Shown here piece by piece: positions 1 through 12,520 of a stretch of 64,000 bases of DNA. Location: assembly GCF_023898315.1 (NCBI RefSeq), contig NC_064622.1, positions 350,405,234 through 350,469,233 on the forward strand. Reading direction: 5' to 3'. The number at the start of each line of letters is the position of its first letter. The stretch's first letter is position 1. The notes below the pieces were generated by a model. The model was not told where the DNA came from, did no database searches, and was given only the letters and a program-made list of their open reading frames with translations. The translations under genes and the position numbers were made by a program. Source of the DNA: Schistocerca nitens (Eukaryota > Arthropoda > Insecta > Orthoptera > Acrididae).

Positions 1-780
1 GCAGATGCAGATCTACCAGGGAATGATATTCCCACTTGTGGAGCAATGACACTGAAAAGTGGTATATGGACAAAAGTGATAATTGTCCAGGTATTTTAGG
101 TCATAAAAATCTGGTCCTTGTGGTTGCAGGTCCCTTTTCATATTTGTAAACTAAATGTCACTAGGGGCAACTCCCACCCACTCCGTTGCACCCCCCCCCC
201 CCCACCCCACCCCCCCAATGCTACCACCTCCCTGCGGGTGCCCAAGTTAAGTGGAAAGGAAAGCCTGTTGAACCAGATCCATTTCAGCTGCTAAAGTCAA
301 TTTTGATTAACTAGAAAAAATTGATAATGTACCCTCGCTCATGGTATACATACCTGTAGCTAATCAACTGCTTTTTTGGCCATGTAATGGAAACAATGTG
401 GACAATAATATGACAGAGGAACTTCCTTGATGTAACGAACTCAACATAAAATAATTTATTAGTCTGATCAGACTACAAATCAGCTGCACATTTTTGCTTG
501 GATTATAACTTATAAGTTACATCTAGAGTGTCCCTAGCAATAGACAAGCAGTAGCCTGCCAAAACAGCTGGAATTTACTTCCATGAATATATTTTCTCCA
601 TGACTGCAATATTCTGATGAAATCACTCACCATGTTCATAAGAAACTGCTCTGCAACTTTCAGGGAAGAAATCATCGTCGGGCATGAAGGGAACGTATTT
701 TTCAAAACATGTTACAGCTGAGCTTTTCATAACATTGCAACATTTGACCCACAAGCTCCTTATAATTTTGTACTTAATCA
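1..780. other. AT-rich DNA, no gene recognised
   Basis: The only clear structure is a C-rich run at about 190-219 (long C homopolymer broken by single A bases). The short open frames here resemble no protein I know. No repeat family was recognised. Confidence 0.4.
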
Positions 781-783
781 AAA

Positions 784-1112
784 TGAATTTACACACTGCA
801 GCAGGAGCACTATGTGCTGATGTGAAACTTCCTGGAAGAATAAGAACCGTGTGCTTGGCCAGGACTGAAACTGGGATCTTTGCCTTCCCTGGGAAGTACT
901 CTATTTACTGAGCTACCCAAGCAACAACTCATGACCTGCCCTTACAGATTTACTTCTGCCAATATATTTTTTCCTACTTTTGAAACCTCACTGAAATTGT
1001 CGTGCATACTAGAGCGACTAGCACTGCTGAAGAAAAGAAACTATAGAGAAATAGCTTAGCCACAGCCTATGGGATAATTTCCAGAATGAATTTTTCACTC
1101 TACAGTGTACTG
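784..1112 (+). repeat. tRNA-like dispersed repeat, copy 1
   Basis: The block runs from a CACTGCAGCAGGAGC-like start, through an antisense tRNA-like stretch (GGGATCTTTGCC ... CTGAGCTACCCAAGC), to a terminal CCAGAATGAATTTTTCACTC. The same block recurs at 1404-1905. Read on the minus strand, GAGCTACCCAAGC gives a decayed box-A-like element and GGGATC part of a box-B-like region, so the repeat probably descends from a pol III-transcribed tRNA-related sequence. This is a repeat I associate with locust genomes. It is degraded and has no coding capacity. Confidence 0.6.
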
Positions 1113-1403
1113 AATAAATAACTTACTGTCAGATTAAATCTGTTTCTTATCAAGAACCATATTATGCTACATTGTCTAATTCCTGTTATATGTAACGATT
1201 ATACATATGTTACCAATAAGTATCTGCTGTTTCCCTTTATGGATAAAAACGTTTGTAAAATAAAAAGCAAAGCTAAATTCCTATTTGCCTTGCGGTATTT
1301 AATAATAGCTCAGTGTAAATGATAGGAAGGAACTACTTTCCTGCAATTTACATTTTTACAGTTACGCAGAGTAACTAATGCACAAGCATCATAGAACAAG
1401 AAT
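1113..1403. other. AT-rich spacer, nothing recognised
   Basis: I see no open frame, repeat or RNA signature between the two tRNA-like repeat copies. Confidence 0.4.
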
Positions 1404-1905
1404 GAATTATCACCCTGCAGCAGGGTGAGTGTTCATTTGAAACTTCCTGGCACATTAAAACTGTGTGCCAGACCAGAACCAAACCTGAGAACTTTGCCTT
1501 TTGTGGGCAAGTGCTCTGCTATCTGAACTATCTAAGCATGACTCTTTACCTCCCTTACAGTTCCACTTCTGCTAATACCTTGTCTCCTACCTTCCAAGCT
1601 TCACTGATGTTCTCCTACATACATTGCAGGACCAGCATTGCTGGAGGAAATGAAATTGTGGAGACATGGCTTAGTCATATCCAGGGGATTGCTTCTGGAA
1701 TGAATTATCAGGAGTGTTAGTTCCACAAAGTATGCAGGAGAACTTCTGTGAAGTTTGGAAAGAAGAAGATGAGATGCTGGTGGAAGTAGGGGTGTTTGAG
1801 TAAGTCACCTATTATGCATGGAGAACTCAGTCAGTAGAGCACTTGCTTGCAAAAGATTCGAGTCTCACTCTGGTGCACAGTTATAATTTGCCAGAAATAA
1901 TCATA
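1404..1905. repeat. tRNA-like repeat, copy 2, in head-to-head inverted form
   Basis: The left half (about 1404-1690) is a forward copy of the repeat at 784-1112, with AACTTCCTGGCACATTAAAA followed by the tRNA-like stretch. The right half (about 1700-1895) reads as the reverse complement of the same unit: its GAACTTCTGTGAAGTTTGG corresponds to CCAAGCTTCACTGATGTTC of the left half. The minus-oriented half keeps an A-box-like TCAGTAGAGCACTTG and a B-box-like GATTCGAGTCTC. The result is an imperfect palindrome of roughly 500 bp. Confidence 0.6.
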
Positions 1906-2933
1906 GAACAAGATTAAAAAGAAAGATGAACATAACACTCAAAACAATACTTTCTACCAGTGAATAAAACTGGACAATAAACTGTCTATGGAGATTAAAC
2001 AGACTACTGCAACAAATTTATTTAAAAATGCCATTAAAAAGTACCTTTCAAGTTCAACGACTTTTTCCTGGAAAATCTTATAGAAAAGGTTTATGATGGA
2101 TTATTAACATCTTAAAGTCATCCTAAATTCATTGTAGAGGGATACTGACTCGGTTTTGCAGACACACAATTGGCAAATTGCAGAACACAAAATGGAAGCT
2201 AAACATCATCATCATCATAAGCATCATCATCATTATCATCATCATCATTGACCTGACATCAACTGATGAATGTGCACTGTGATTTTCGTTGAGAACTGAT
2301 TGAAAAGTTTAGCACTAGCTTTTTACATTCTTCAATAATGTATGTATAGTTGCGCAGTGATTGGTGTTGAGAGATAAATAAACAATGTAGCATCAGTTTC
2401 CTACATTGAGAAACTATAGTATCATCCCACAACTGATACCACACAGGGGGCCATCATCATCGAAGCCTCTGAAGTTGGCAGCACAAGTGCACAGGTACCA
2501 TCCAACCCCAAGCGAAGCCAGCACCATGATCCCTGTGCAGCAATGCCACCTGGTGTGAGACTTGACTGCATATGGAGTCGCTGTCTGCAGTGGCAGTCAG
2601 TTACTGACAGTTACTCACCAGTCACTCCCCAGTTGCTCTCCAGGGTCTAGCCAGTCTAGCACATGATGATGCTGGTTGAGACACTTAGCAGTACAATGAT
2701 GTACATTGCTATTCAGCATTTACCTCATCTCAGATGGCTACTCATGGCTAGAATAGTTGCCTTTCTGGAACTTTAACTTTAGTCAGGCACAACAGAACTA
2801 CTGTACAGAGACTTATAAATTGTACATGTCAACGCCGTCAGTAGACGAAGGACCCTGTATTGTACTACATGCAGTCTTCAATGTACGAGTTGAGTATTCT
2901 CCACATAACTATTTTACAGTGATGTTTTGAAAT
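1906..2933. other. Unclassified DNA with a CAT microsatellite
   Basis: No gene is recognised. A CAT/ATG trinucleotide microsatellite lies at 2204-2249. The stretch at about 2440-2900 has more balanced base composition and has the feel of a decayed non-coding repeat, possibly an LTR, but I cannot show paired ends. Confidence 0.35.
2204..2249. repeat. (CAT)n microsatellite
   Basis: About fifteen near-perfect CAT units, with single-base interruptions at 2219-2221 and near 2235. Confidence 0.9.
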
Positions 2934-3060
2934 GGAAAGTTGCTACTCACCATATAGCAGAGATGCCGAGTCACAGACAGGACAACAAAACTTTTGTGCC
3001 AATCTGCAAATCAGCACCTGTGCTATATGGTGAGTATCAACTTGCCTTTTCATAATATTG
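2932..3060. mobile_element. Short inverted-repeat element (MITE-like), decayed
   Basis: The left end GGAAAGTTGCTACTCACCAT is mirrored on the right by ATGGTGAGTATCAACTTGCC, so two arms of about 25 bp bound an element of about 120 bp. The right flank (ATATTGTTACATCCCATCC) is part of the usual neighbourhood of this family as I recall it from locusts. It has no coding potential. The family is probably non-autonomous; the mobilising enzyme is unknown to me. Confidence 0.6.
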
Positions 3061-3344
3061 TTACATCCCATCCTGGATTTTCCATTGTTTGACTACAGTG
3101 ATGTTTGTTTATTCATTCCATGTTTGACTTAGGCTTCAGTTCTCATGCACCTCCCTGAAGAGAATCATATTTTGTACACTTGTCTTCCACTCAGACACAT
3201 ATTATTACCAGAAATAACTCCTCTGCAAGAATATGTAAACAAAATAGTATTGTACATCAGGGGTAAACCAAATGAAGATGCTCTGAAGAGAGAGGCTTTC
3301 TTTTCAAGAGGCAGGAGGCTACAATATATGTTACCACACTGGAC
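3061..3344. other. Spacer, nothing recognised
   Basis: Short open frames occur on both strands but show no protein family motif. Confidence 0.35.
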
Positions 3345-3505
3345 TTGCATTCAATAGAAAAAGGGTCAAATCTGTGTCAGGCCATCCAGATTTGATTTTC
3401 TGTGATTTCACTAAATCAGTCCAGGTAAATGCTGGGATGATTCCTTTAAAAAGGGCATGACCAGTTTCCTTCCTCCTTTTGCAATCTGAGCCTGTGTTCT
3501 ATGAA
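3345..3505 (+). repeat. tRNA-derived SINE, decayed copy (family of 17889-18135)
   Basis: The stretch containing GGCCATCCAGATTTGATTTTC, then TCCAGGTAAATGCTGGGATG and a CCTTTAAAAAGGGCATG stretch, aligns along its length with the better-preserved SINE at 17889-18135. It is strongly diverged, and the tRNA head (TACCACACTGGACTTGCATT) is barely recognisable. Confidence 0.65.
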
Positions 3506-4419
3506 CCACATGTTTCACCTCTTCTTATTAAACAACTTAAAGATGTTCATGGGGAAACATTATTTAGATAAATATTCTAGAGAGAACTTCCCACTGTGCC
3601 TGTGTTTGTGTGATGTACAGATGTGAGGATAGAAGCATGAGCATAGACCATCAATGGCAATTGAGAGTCCCCATCTGTCATGGAGAGGTCACTTATATTT
3701 TAGCGTCACAGTTTGGTGGTGTTGTGGAAGGCACAGAACAAGAGGGTTTGGTGACAATGGTACACCCATAAACAAATGAAGAATGTTCTGTAATCTGTCA
3801 CTTACTTCTGCGATATCACTCTGAGAGCATATGTCATAAGCTTGGATAAGTAAAAGTAATCAAATAATAATCTGTATACCTGTCATTGTAATTGTTTTAT
3901 GAGAAGCAAAATATACAGAAGAATTTATTAAGAGTGGTTATATGATTTCGTAGCTAGCTTGCACAGATGTGAGCTCCCTTACAGCCCTCGACCCCCTCTG
4001 CAGTAGGAGAAGAAGTCACACAGCACAATGAGTGACACTGTCTAGCAGTGACCATAAGAAATAACGAGGTAAAAGTTATCATGAAGAATGTTAGGATGAC
4101 AGATCATTAGTGAAGTTGTTAACTCAGTTACAACCCATAAAACACTTAAAAGCATACATTACATTGTTTGTCTTCAACTGCAATACCATGATATATCCAA
4201 CACACTTGTAACAGTTAATCATGGATAAATAAAAGTACTACTGCATTTATGAAAAGCCTGCAGAAAGATGAACACACAAACACTGCTAACAATGTACTAT
4301 GGGCTAGTTCATTCACATATTTCATATGGTATCCTGGTCTGTGGAAATTCTGCAAATGTGCATACACAAAGAGTAGTAAAGCTATAAAAGAAGGCTGTAA
4401 GGAGGATAACATAATTATC
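3506..4419. other. AT-rich spacer, nothing recognised
   Basis: No protein motif, RNA gene or dispersed repeat was recognised on either strand. Confidence 0.35.
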
Positions 4420-4955
4420 TCCTAGTGATTCATGCAGAAATAAATTCAGGAACTAAATATATTAATAGTAGTGTCACTATACATACAGTACAAGAAACAA
4501 TTATTTATGTAAATAGTAATCATGCTACATTGTTAAACAGATGTATCCACAACTATACCACAAGAAATAAAAATGATTATCATATAGAAGGTAAATGGCA
4601 CAAATCAAATGACAAACAGCCCGTAAAACCAGTTTGCCAAACATGTCTAGTTTCAAAAATAAAGTAAAATGTCACTTGATTAAAGCTTGTACATATACCA
4701 TTAAAGAACACTAGGAAGCAAAAAATTAATGTATGTTTCATGTGTAATTGTAAATCTGTAAAAAACTTTCAAGAAGCACAAAGTGATTTTAATCTATGGT
4801 AATTATGTGTGTTTATTAACCTTTTTGGATTCTTATATTTTAGAGGCTATTTTTGAAGAAATCAGAAAATTTTAATTTTTTGGGCTTCATGTAAACTTCT
4901 CCAATACTATTGTACAGACTGGTCCGCAGACATAAATAAATGAATAAACAAAAAT
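4420..4955 (+). mobile_element. CR1-like LINE, 3' end fragment
   Basis: The frame from 4425 to 4667 encodes NSNHATLLNRCIHNYTTRNK-type sequence. I recognise this as the extreme C-terminus of CR1/Jockey-group reverse-transcriptase polyproteins, which typically ends with a short 'Y.TRNKNDYHI' segment. The coding part is followed by a 3' UTR and a short ATAAATAAATGAATAAAC tail at 4932-4950, the same style of AATA-repeat tail as the LINE ending at 50370. Everything upstream is missing, so this is a strongly 5'-truncated copy. The final codons appear frame-shifted relative to the usual LPKH-like ending. Confidence 0.6.
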
Positions 4956-6045
4956 CTTTAAAAATATGTAGATCCATTTACCGGAGAAATTTTGTACATC
5001 AATTGAAGATCTGTACTACATTATTTTTGTACTGAAACATTTGAAACTTACAAATTGACAGTGAAATGTGAGATCTTACATACCGATACTTGTGTGTTGT
5101 CTCCAGAGCTTGTTGGAGTGGTGGTCGAGCTGCAGTGTATGTCTGGATACAGAGAATCTCCTTTTGGGTTTAAGGAGTCTGTCTGATTTTTGTTGTTATT
5201 AAGACATTTATTTTGTATTTCAGTGACCTGCAAAGATTAAATAATTTATACTTCTCTGGTCAATGAAATTTAAAACATTGATGGCCAACATCAATCATCG
5301 TATTTAGAATATCCTTCATACACTGGTTTTCAATATTGTGAAACTATTTCTTATAATTATGCAAGTCCTGATTTTCATTTATAGCCTAAATTTTTTTGGT
5401 TTGATCTATTTACTAGCCTACTCTCAGATTGGTCACAAACAATTTTCACTGACAGGCTGAAAAGCACCTAGCCCAGTTCCCTATGGCCATGTCAACAACA
5501 CTGAAGCTATGCTGTCTAAATAACATAAGAAATTCTAATAAATCTATGTGCAAATAGCATCAGTCTTGAACTTTCATAAAAACCTTCTTCTGGCAGGTAA
5601 AACAGAAATGGGGCAAGTTAATATTCTAATTGAATAATAATATCACAGTTGTCTTACAAGGCTCCATTCCTATCCCAATTCTCTGTGAATGATTTACCAT
5701 TAAACATCAGTTTTCATCAACTCTATTAGCAGACAGTACTTTTGGATAAACTGGAAATTGGAATTCAGAAAACATTGTCAATCGTTGATCAGTACCCTCA
5801 GAAGCTAACTTGGTTTCAGCTAAATTAATTTATTGATTTTTATTTGGTCTCATTTGACTACATTAATCAAAGAGTGTGCACTTGTAATACAGAATGAGTC
5901 AGCTTAATATACTGTCTTAAAATTCTGAGCCTATATGTTACAACTAAAAACAAAAACAATAAAATTCCAACATTCTAGTAATTTGGACAAATAAGAAGGG
6001 AAAGCTGAAAAGTGGAAGAAATGTATAGAAGGGCCGTACAAGGGG
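4956..6045. other. AT-rich spacer; possible 60-bp LINE scrap near 6000
   Basis: No gene recognised. The last bases (about 5990-6050) weakly resemble the 'WKxxIEGxYKG' linker of RTE LINEs but are too short to call. Confidence 0.3.
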
Positions 6046-6049
6046 CTGT

Positions 6050-6850
6050 ACCAGAACCCTAGGCCAGTGCGGCCACCCCCGAGGACCTCTTTGGCAACAC
6101 CTCAGGAATTGATGGAGCTGGACCCGTTGTCATTGCCACTGCAGCAGCTCGACTTCTCAGCACTCATCCCGGCGCCTGCCATGGACCCAGTGCTGTTGCA
6201 ATCGTCATTGCCACCTTCTCCATTTTTCAATGGCCTGGCTTAGGAAGAGGGTGCGTGCCTTTCCAGGAGTTTTCTGACCGACGTTCCCCTTGGAGTCCAG
6301 AATGGATGTTGGGGTGCAGCCAGAGGCTAAGCATCAGTCCCAATTGCAGCGTCTGGCTCCTCACACCACCCAGCTTCCTGCCTCCCCCCTCCCTCCCCTC
6401 CAGCCATTGTCATAAAATGGCTCCATACATGCCAACAGTGTGGCATTTTGGGGGAAAGGAATGTGCACTCCTAAAGCATTGACTGCACACTGACCAGCAT
6501 AGTGCTGCGAAACAGAACCGAGAAGGCACTGACCCACATGCCAATGGAAAGAGGGGGCAGTGCCAAACCTCCAGGCAGACAGAGTTCAGCACCCCCTGTC
6601 AATACAATTTAACCAGCCACCCATCACTGGTCGGGCCCCAATTTGGTTGCGGTTTTCTAGAGCATCGGTACTGAGTAACAGGAAGATGTTACTTAGTCTG
6701 CATTCTGCAAGTAGTGATAGACTGTAAAAGGCACTGGAAGTTAAGTAGTGTTTGTTCCCTTAATAGAAATAAAGTTTTCTATTAATTAGAAAGTGTTTTG
6801 CGCAGATGATTTTGCATTCCTGGCACCAGCCATCGTAACTTTTCTCCTTT
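6050..6850 (+). mobile_element. Possible 3' end of a fossil LTR retroelement
   Basis: The segment differs from its neighbours in being GC-rich (6050-6600). It then continues into a stretch with an AATAAA signal (6767) and a GGCACCAGCCATCGTAAC-like end, which is the layout of a Gypsy-type pol tail plus 3' LTR. No second LTR or target duplication was found, so the call is an inference from composition and order. If right, it is old and heavily broken. Confidence 0.3.
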
Positions 6851-6867
6851 CTTGTTTGTATCTGTGC

Positions 6868-7970
6868 TTACTCCCAAAGCAGCTGACGCAGTAGAAGAGA
6901 TTCTCTGAAATGGGGGGTAATACATCTTTTGAAAGCAGTTAATATTGCTTGCATTTTAGATAGGTTAAATTTCAAACCTAAGCTTTGTGCCCATACGGAT
7001 AGGGCAAGTAAATTGGCATTTACATGCTGGATGGCTGCACACAGGTTTGTTGCAATTGCACTTAGATAAAAATGAATGACATCAGTGTACAGTTGATATT
7101 TGCAATGGGAGAGAACAACTGACACATCATTAACATGTAATGATAAAAATAATGGGTGCAGTGCTGATACTTGGGGGGAGGGGCTGATACAACGTGTCAC
7201 CACTGTGACCATTTTGTTCTTATCATTACACACTGTTGGCAACATGTAGGTATGAGTGGAACCAATGAACAACACTTGAAGAAAAAATTTGATGTGTGAG
7301 TCTAGTGAGTAGAATAATAAAGTCAACAGTGTTGAAAGTTTTGCTGAAATCCATAAAGCACATAATAGTTGCATGTTGTTAGCTAATAGCTTGTTTCAGT
7401 TCATAAGTCACTTTTATGAGTGCAGTCACCATGCTGTGATTTTGCCAGCAACCAGACTGGTATTATCTAAAAGGTTATTTGATGTTAAATAATTAGTAAG
7501 CTGTTCATGTACTAAGTCCTGAAGTCTTGTGTAATGCTGGTGGAATGCAAGTGGGACTGCAGTCAGTTCGAAGGCTGTTTGGCAGATCCCTGTTTGGGTA
7601 ATGGATTTATGAGTCCCTGCTTCCAGGCTGTTGGAAAGAAGCTGGAGGTCAGAGAATAGTTACAAATGTCCACTATTTTGGGCACTAAAGGATCAATGAG
7701 TAAATTGATCATTTGCAATGTTATGCAAGACGCATCTTGCAGCTGTCAAACGAGCTCATGCAACTGTCTGCTGGACATGTTATAATTAGGGCTTATTGGC
7801 TACAGAAAAAAATTATCATTTGTACCAACCACTGCTATCATAAGGAAAATAATGGTTCGCACACTTCTGCATTTGTCAAGTAAAGATATCGGCATGGTGA
7901 AATATTCATTTAGCTCCTTAATAGGAACTAGAGGTTCAGTTATAGATTTGGGTTTGCCTATTTCTAAACC
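6868..7970 (-). mobile_element. Jockey-like LINE reverse-transcriptase remnant
   Basis: On the minus strand, frames between about 7970 and 6868 carry, in order, a degraded 'SSWK..L..PLPK' block, 'LTNYLTSNNLLDNTSL', an MCFMDFSKTFNTVDF block (the conserved A-domain 'DFSKAFDxVDH'), and then LHVNDVSVVLSHCKYQLYTD, the decayed YxDD region. The last frame ends with LNLSKMQAIL, the usual 'LNPxKSQxIL' stretch. The main RT blocks are in different frames, so several frameshifts have accumulated, and the catalytic DD is degraded. Endonuclease and 3' UTR are not visible. The copy is old and inactive. Confidence 0.7.
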
Positions 7971-8164
7971 TAGGGAGCTAAAAACATCAAGAGAGTCACT
8001 ATCAGCGCTCTAGCAGTAGTATATTTAGCTTTCTTGTTGAAACAGGTCCACAAATATGGTCCAATATACATACGTGCTACTGCCTAAATGTCACAACACA
8101 TATTTGTAGAGTTTTCCTTAATTTTTCTACATCAAGCAGCACACAGAATTGTCAAAAAACTGAA
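7971..8164. other. Spacer between two LINE fragments
   Basis: Nothing recognised. Confidence 0.3.
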
Positions 8165-11100
8165 AGCAGTGGTAGTAACATTAAGAGTGCAATGGGAATT
8201 CACTATTAAACAAAGGAACGACAATGGATGGATGGAAAGAGTACACTGAAGTCATCTGTGAGGGTGAGGACTTGTCCACTGATGTCATAAAAGAAGAAAT
8301 TGTGTCATAAAAGAAGAAATTGAACTCAATATGGAAGACATAGGGTCTATGAGACTGGCAATATACCATCAGACTTTCTGAAAAACATCATCCACACTGT
8401 TCCAAAGATAGCAAGTGCAGTTCGGAACAAAAACTATCACAGACTCCGATTACAGCTCATGCACCCAAGTTGCTGACAAGGACAATATACAGACAAATAG
8501 TAAAGAATACTGAGGATCTGCTACATAACGATCAGTTCATCTTCAGTGAAGGTAAGGGCATGAGACAGACAGTTCTGACACTGTGCTTGATAGTGGAAGC
8601 AAAACCGAAGGAAAAGCAACACACATTCACAGGATATGTCAACCTAAAAAAAGTGTTCAACTGTTAAAATGGTGCAAGATGTTTGAAATTCTGAGAAAAA
8701 CAGGAGTGGCAACCATTCTACAGAATTATGAGGACTGTGGTATGTCAGTATTTGCCCATAAGAACAGATTTTGCTATTTGGTCAACCTTTGGCAATGGTG
8801 CAGCACCCATGGGTGCAGAAGAGACAAAGCGAAGGGCGATGCCAGCCAGACCTTCATAACTTGTGGAGATTTACGCCAATTGCAGATTCAGTCAGCTGTG
8901 AGCTATATGGGTCAAGTACAATGAACGTTCCTCACTGACACATTGGGAATTTGAACAGGTGCCGATCATTTGCTCTGTCTCACTGTGCCTGCTAATTGAA
9001 TGGCACCCCATGACAAGAGAGGTAATTTGCACATTTGGTTGGACACACTTTCTTTCACATGACCACAGCATGTGAACATTTCAGACAGTACTTCCACAAT
9101 ATTTTAGTATAACAACTGTTGTCAATAAATGTGTTATTATATAATCATAAGTTTGATCAATTACCATAGTCTGAGCCTACACTGTGAATTCAGTGCATGG
9201 GTTCCAGCAGGAAGAGTCAGCGCACCACACAACAGACTTGAAAGCAGTAAAAACCATGCATCTGTACTTCTTTGCTCACCCTGACATGGTCGGTTGGCAG
9301 AACACACAGTGTTGAACTTGATCGGAGAAGTGATGCAGAACCGCAATTGGACTCCAAGACAAACATGTTTGTTCTTTCTGTAACCTCACATGCATGTAAT
9401 TTGAATACTGAATGTTTGTTCATTTTGTGTCCATGTTTTCTTCGTGAATGTTACGTTACTCTCACTGTGAAGTTTCCTCTGTGTGTTAAGACTTAGCTAT
9501 TGCATTATGACGATTAAGGAGGAACTCCAGAGGCCAATAGAGGAGCTGTCAGCACACAATCAGCTCCTGGAGAGTGAGCCACATACTTGACATGCACACA
9601 TGGACCCAGCTCACCTGGAGACAGATCATGAAAATTTGCACACATAAAGCAATGCCACACACCGTTGCTGGAGTGATGACTAGCATGGGCCACATGTTGG
9701 CTATGCTATCCCCCTTTTAGTCCTGTGACCTGCTCATGTGGTTTAGCCAAATGAAAGTGGTTTTCCTAGGTAAAAACATCATTTGCAAGCTTGCCAAATT
9801 TGGGCTTATCATGAACCAGCTCAAATCTAGACTACTGAAGTGCAAGACATAATCACTGCCTCACCGATGAAGTCCTCGTACAAATGGCTGAAGGAAGAAC
9901 TGATCTAATGGATTTAATCATCCAAAGAACAAAAAGTGCACCAATTGCTGCATCAAGAGGAATGTGGTAATGACCCTTTCAGTTCCTATGCCACCTGTGA
10001 GCCTTGCACAGTCTAATATGGTCCCAAACTCACTCTTGTGGACAATCTGGGTGTGCAGCCTCTCTGCACAGGTGCAAGCAGTAATAGCCAGGCAGACAGA
10101 TACTCAGCTAAACGCCACTGCAAACTTGGCCAATTGGGTACACGATGTGGTGGCAACAGTGCCTAGTACTGTGGCCACGGCAACATACAACACCATACCC
10201 CAACCTTCGTGGCGGCGCACACCTCCCAAACCCACTGCCATGGACTCCAACCTACACCACCTAAAGCAGAACTTGGCCACCCAGGTGGCAGCAATTAACC
10301 ACACAGGTACGCTCACAGCCAGGGGGCAGCAGGCATTGCAGTACTAGCAAATCTGGCTTCAGGCAATGTGGCTTGTGCAACAGGCAACACAGTAATTGCC
10401 ATTCTAATGGTACCCCACTGACAGTGGACTGCCCCCTGTTTCAAAAATGAAGTGACCAGGTGTCATTCACTATCCTCACATCCAAATGCCAGCTGCAACT
10501 GGGCCTAGATGCACCGGGCTGCAGTGCAGTATCAAAGCATCTGCCTGTAGCAGAAAGGGGTGGAGGGGAAGGGAGGCGCTTGAAGTACCTGGTCGACGCT
10601 GGTTCAGATTTTTCCATTTTATCTCATATGATGTGAAGAGATCGTAGGAAGTCTGAGAATCTGTGTCTCATGGCAGCAAGCAATTCTGCAAATAATATCA
10701 TATGGTACTCATCACCACAGTTTGGACTTCAAACTGCATTGCATATTCGTGTGGAGGTTCATTGTGGCCAATGTCAATGAGCCGGTCCTGGCTGTTTGTC
10801 CTTCACAGCTCCTGGACACCCTGTCAAATCTCTGTGCCTCCAATGTGTCAGGTGTTGAGGCCAGATCAACTTCCATGCTGTCATGTTCCCATTGAGCTCT
10901 GGACACCACCCCCACACTGCTGGGCTTATCCATTACAATTCCAGGACCTGCATTCAAGTCCAACAACATCATCTTTGAGTGAGCTTAAGACGCTCTGCAA
11001 TCTCCGTGCCCCCATGCTCACACTTCGGGGCCACATCGAGTGCCATAGCATGTTTCCATTTCACGTGTGTCAAGAACTCAGTGATTTATGAACAGCACAT

Positions 11101-12520
11101 CTGCATGAACTTTTTGTTTCATGTCTTTTATTCACATTTAATAACAATTTGTTCATGTGCCATTGCCCTTCAAGGTGATATCTCTGTACTAAACATTTCC
11201 AGCTAACATCACCACAGACAGCTCCTGGACAGTACCACTTGTCACTCTTGTCACTAGCAGGCCACATAAGTACACAGTCACCGCACATGCCAGCTGTGTG
11301 TGTTGTCATGCTCTGCTGCCCAACAATCACTGACTGGTCCACTGCTATCACACTCACACTGACGCCAGAACAAATCATGCAAGGCCCAAACATATGCTGG
11401 CTGCAGGCAGATTGCTTTTGCTTCTCATGGCTCCACTTTCCAATGGAAGATTTGTGTGACAGCTATGGCACAGCATGACATGGAGGGCAGTGAGCCAGTG
11501 TTTCTCCGTACCACAGAGTTTACTGTTAGGCCAACCTTTGGCAATGGTGCAGCACCCATAGGCACGAAAGAGACAAAAGCAAAAGCTAGTGCGAGCTAGA
11601 CCTCCATGCCTTGTGGACGTTTATGCCAGTCACAGATTCCTGCAGACCAGATGGGTCAAGTAAAAAACGAGCTCCCCCCCCCCCACCATGTTTGCATATT
11701 TGATTATGTGCCGATCGTTCGCTTTGTCCAGTCATCTCTGTGAATTAAATGGTGCCACCTGAAATGTGTCCTATTTGTCTCTGCAGCTGCAGGACCACTC
11801 TACATGCTCAATCACTGAGGAGTGTGCACCTTCCAGGGTCAATGGTTGATCTAAAGATTTACTGCAGTCATGCAAAAGGGAAATGTGGGTAATATACAAT
11901 ATGTACATAAACCAAGAGGGAACAATAAGATTGGAGAACACGAATGGATTAAAAGGGATGTGAGACAGTGATGCAGTCTTTCACCTCTACTGATCAATCT
12001 GTATGTAGAAGAAGCAATGATGGAAATAAAAGGAACATTCATGTGTGAGCTTAAAATTCAGGATGAAAGGATATCAATGATAACACTGATGATAACATTG
12101 CTGTCCTTGGTGAAAGTCAAGAAAAATTCCAGGATCCATTGAATGAAATGAACAGTCTAATAAATACAGAATAGGGATTGAGAGTAAACTGGGGAAAGTA
12201 AAGGGATTTGAGACTAGCAAGAAACTGGACACCAGAATTAGTGATAACAAAGTATATGAAGCTAAAGGATTTCTGCTATCTTGGAAGCAAAATAACCCTT
12301 GACGGATGAAGCAAGGAGGGCCTAGAAAGCCGACTAGCACAGGCAAAGTGGCCATTCCTGTCCGGAAACAGTCGGCTGGCATCAAACATAGGCCTTCATT
12401 TGAGGAAGAAATTTCTGAGAATATATGCCGGAAGAACAGTAATGAATGGTAATGTGTCATGGGCAGTGAGAAAACCAGAACAGGAGAAAATCAAAGGGTT
12501 TGAGATATGGTCAGGACTTA
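8165..12520 (+). mobile_element. RTE-type LINE, decayed, split by an LTR element
   Basis: The left part (8165-8712) and right part (about 11872-12520) are colinear with the better-preserved LINE on the minus strand at 30.8-36.9 kb. The left part runs from ACATTAAGAGTGCAATGGGA through the RT linker to GYVNLKKVFN..KWCKMFEIL, matching GFVDLEKAFDNIKWCKLFEIL. The right part resumes with REMWVIYNMYINQEGTIRLE, matching RERRVLYNMYNNQEGIIRVD, and ends near the LRKKFLRIYAGRT and KPEQEKIKGFEIW segments. The endonuclease half is absent (5' truncation) and the 3' terminus is missing. Multiple stops and frameshifts make it non-functional. The roughly 3.16 kb between the parts is a later LTR-element insertion. 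Confidence 0.8.
8720..11862 (+). mobile_element. Fossil Gypsy-type LTR element inside the LINE
   Basis: Two related segments, about 8720-9500 and 11490-11862, share the TTTGGCAATGGTGCAGCACC region and the flanking 100-200 bp in the same orientation. I read them as the 5' and 3' LTRs. Between them lie a gag-like stretch (about 9510-10450) and an aspartic-protease-like block around 10580-10640 (LVDAGSDFSILSHM). RT, RNase H and integrase were not recognised, so much of pol is missing. It is broken in many places. The low LTR similarity and the shorter right LTR suggest an old insertion. It sits inside an already inserted RTE LINE. Confidence 0.6.
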
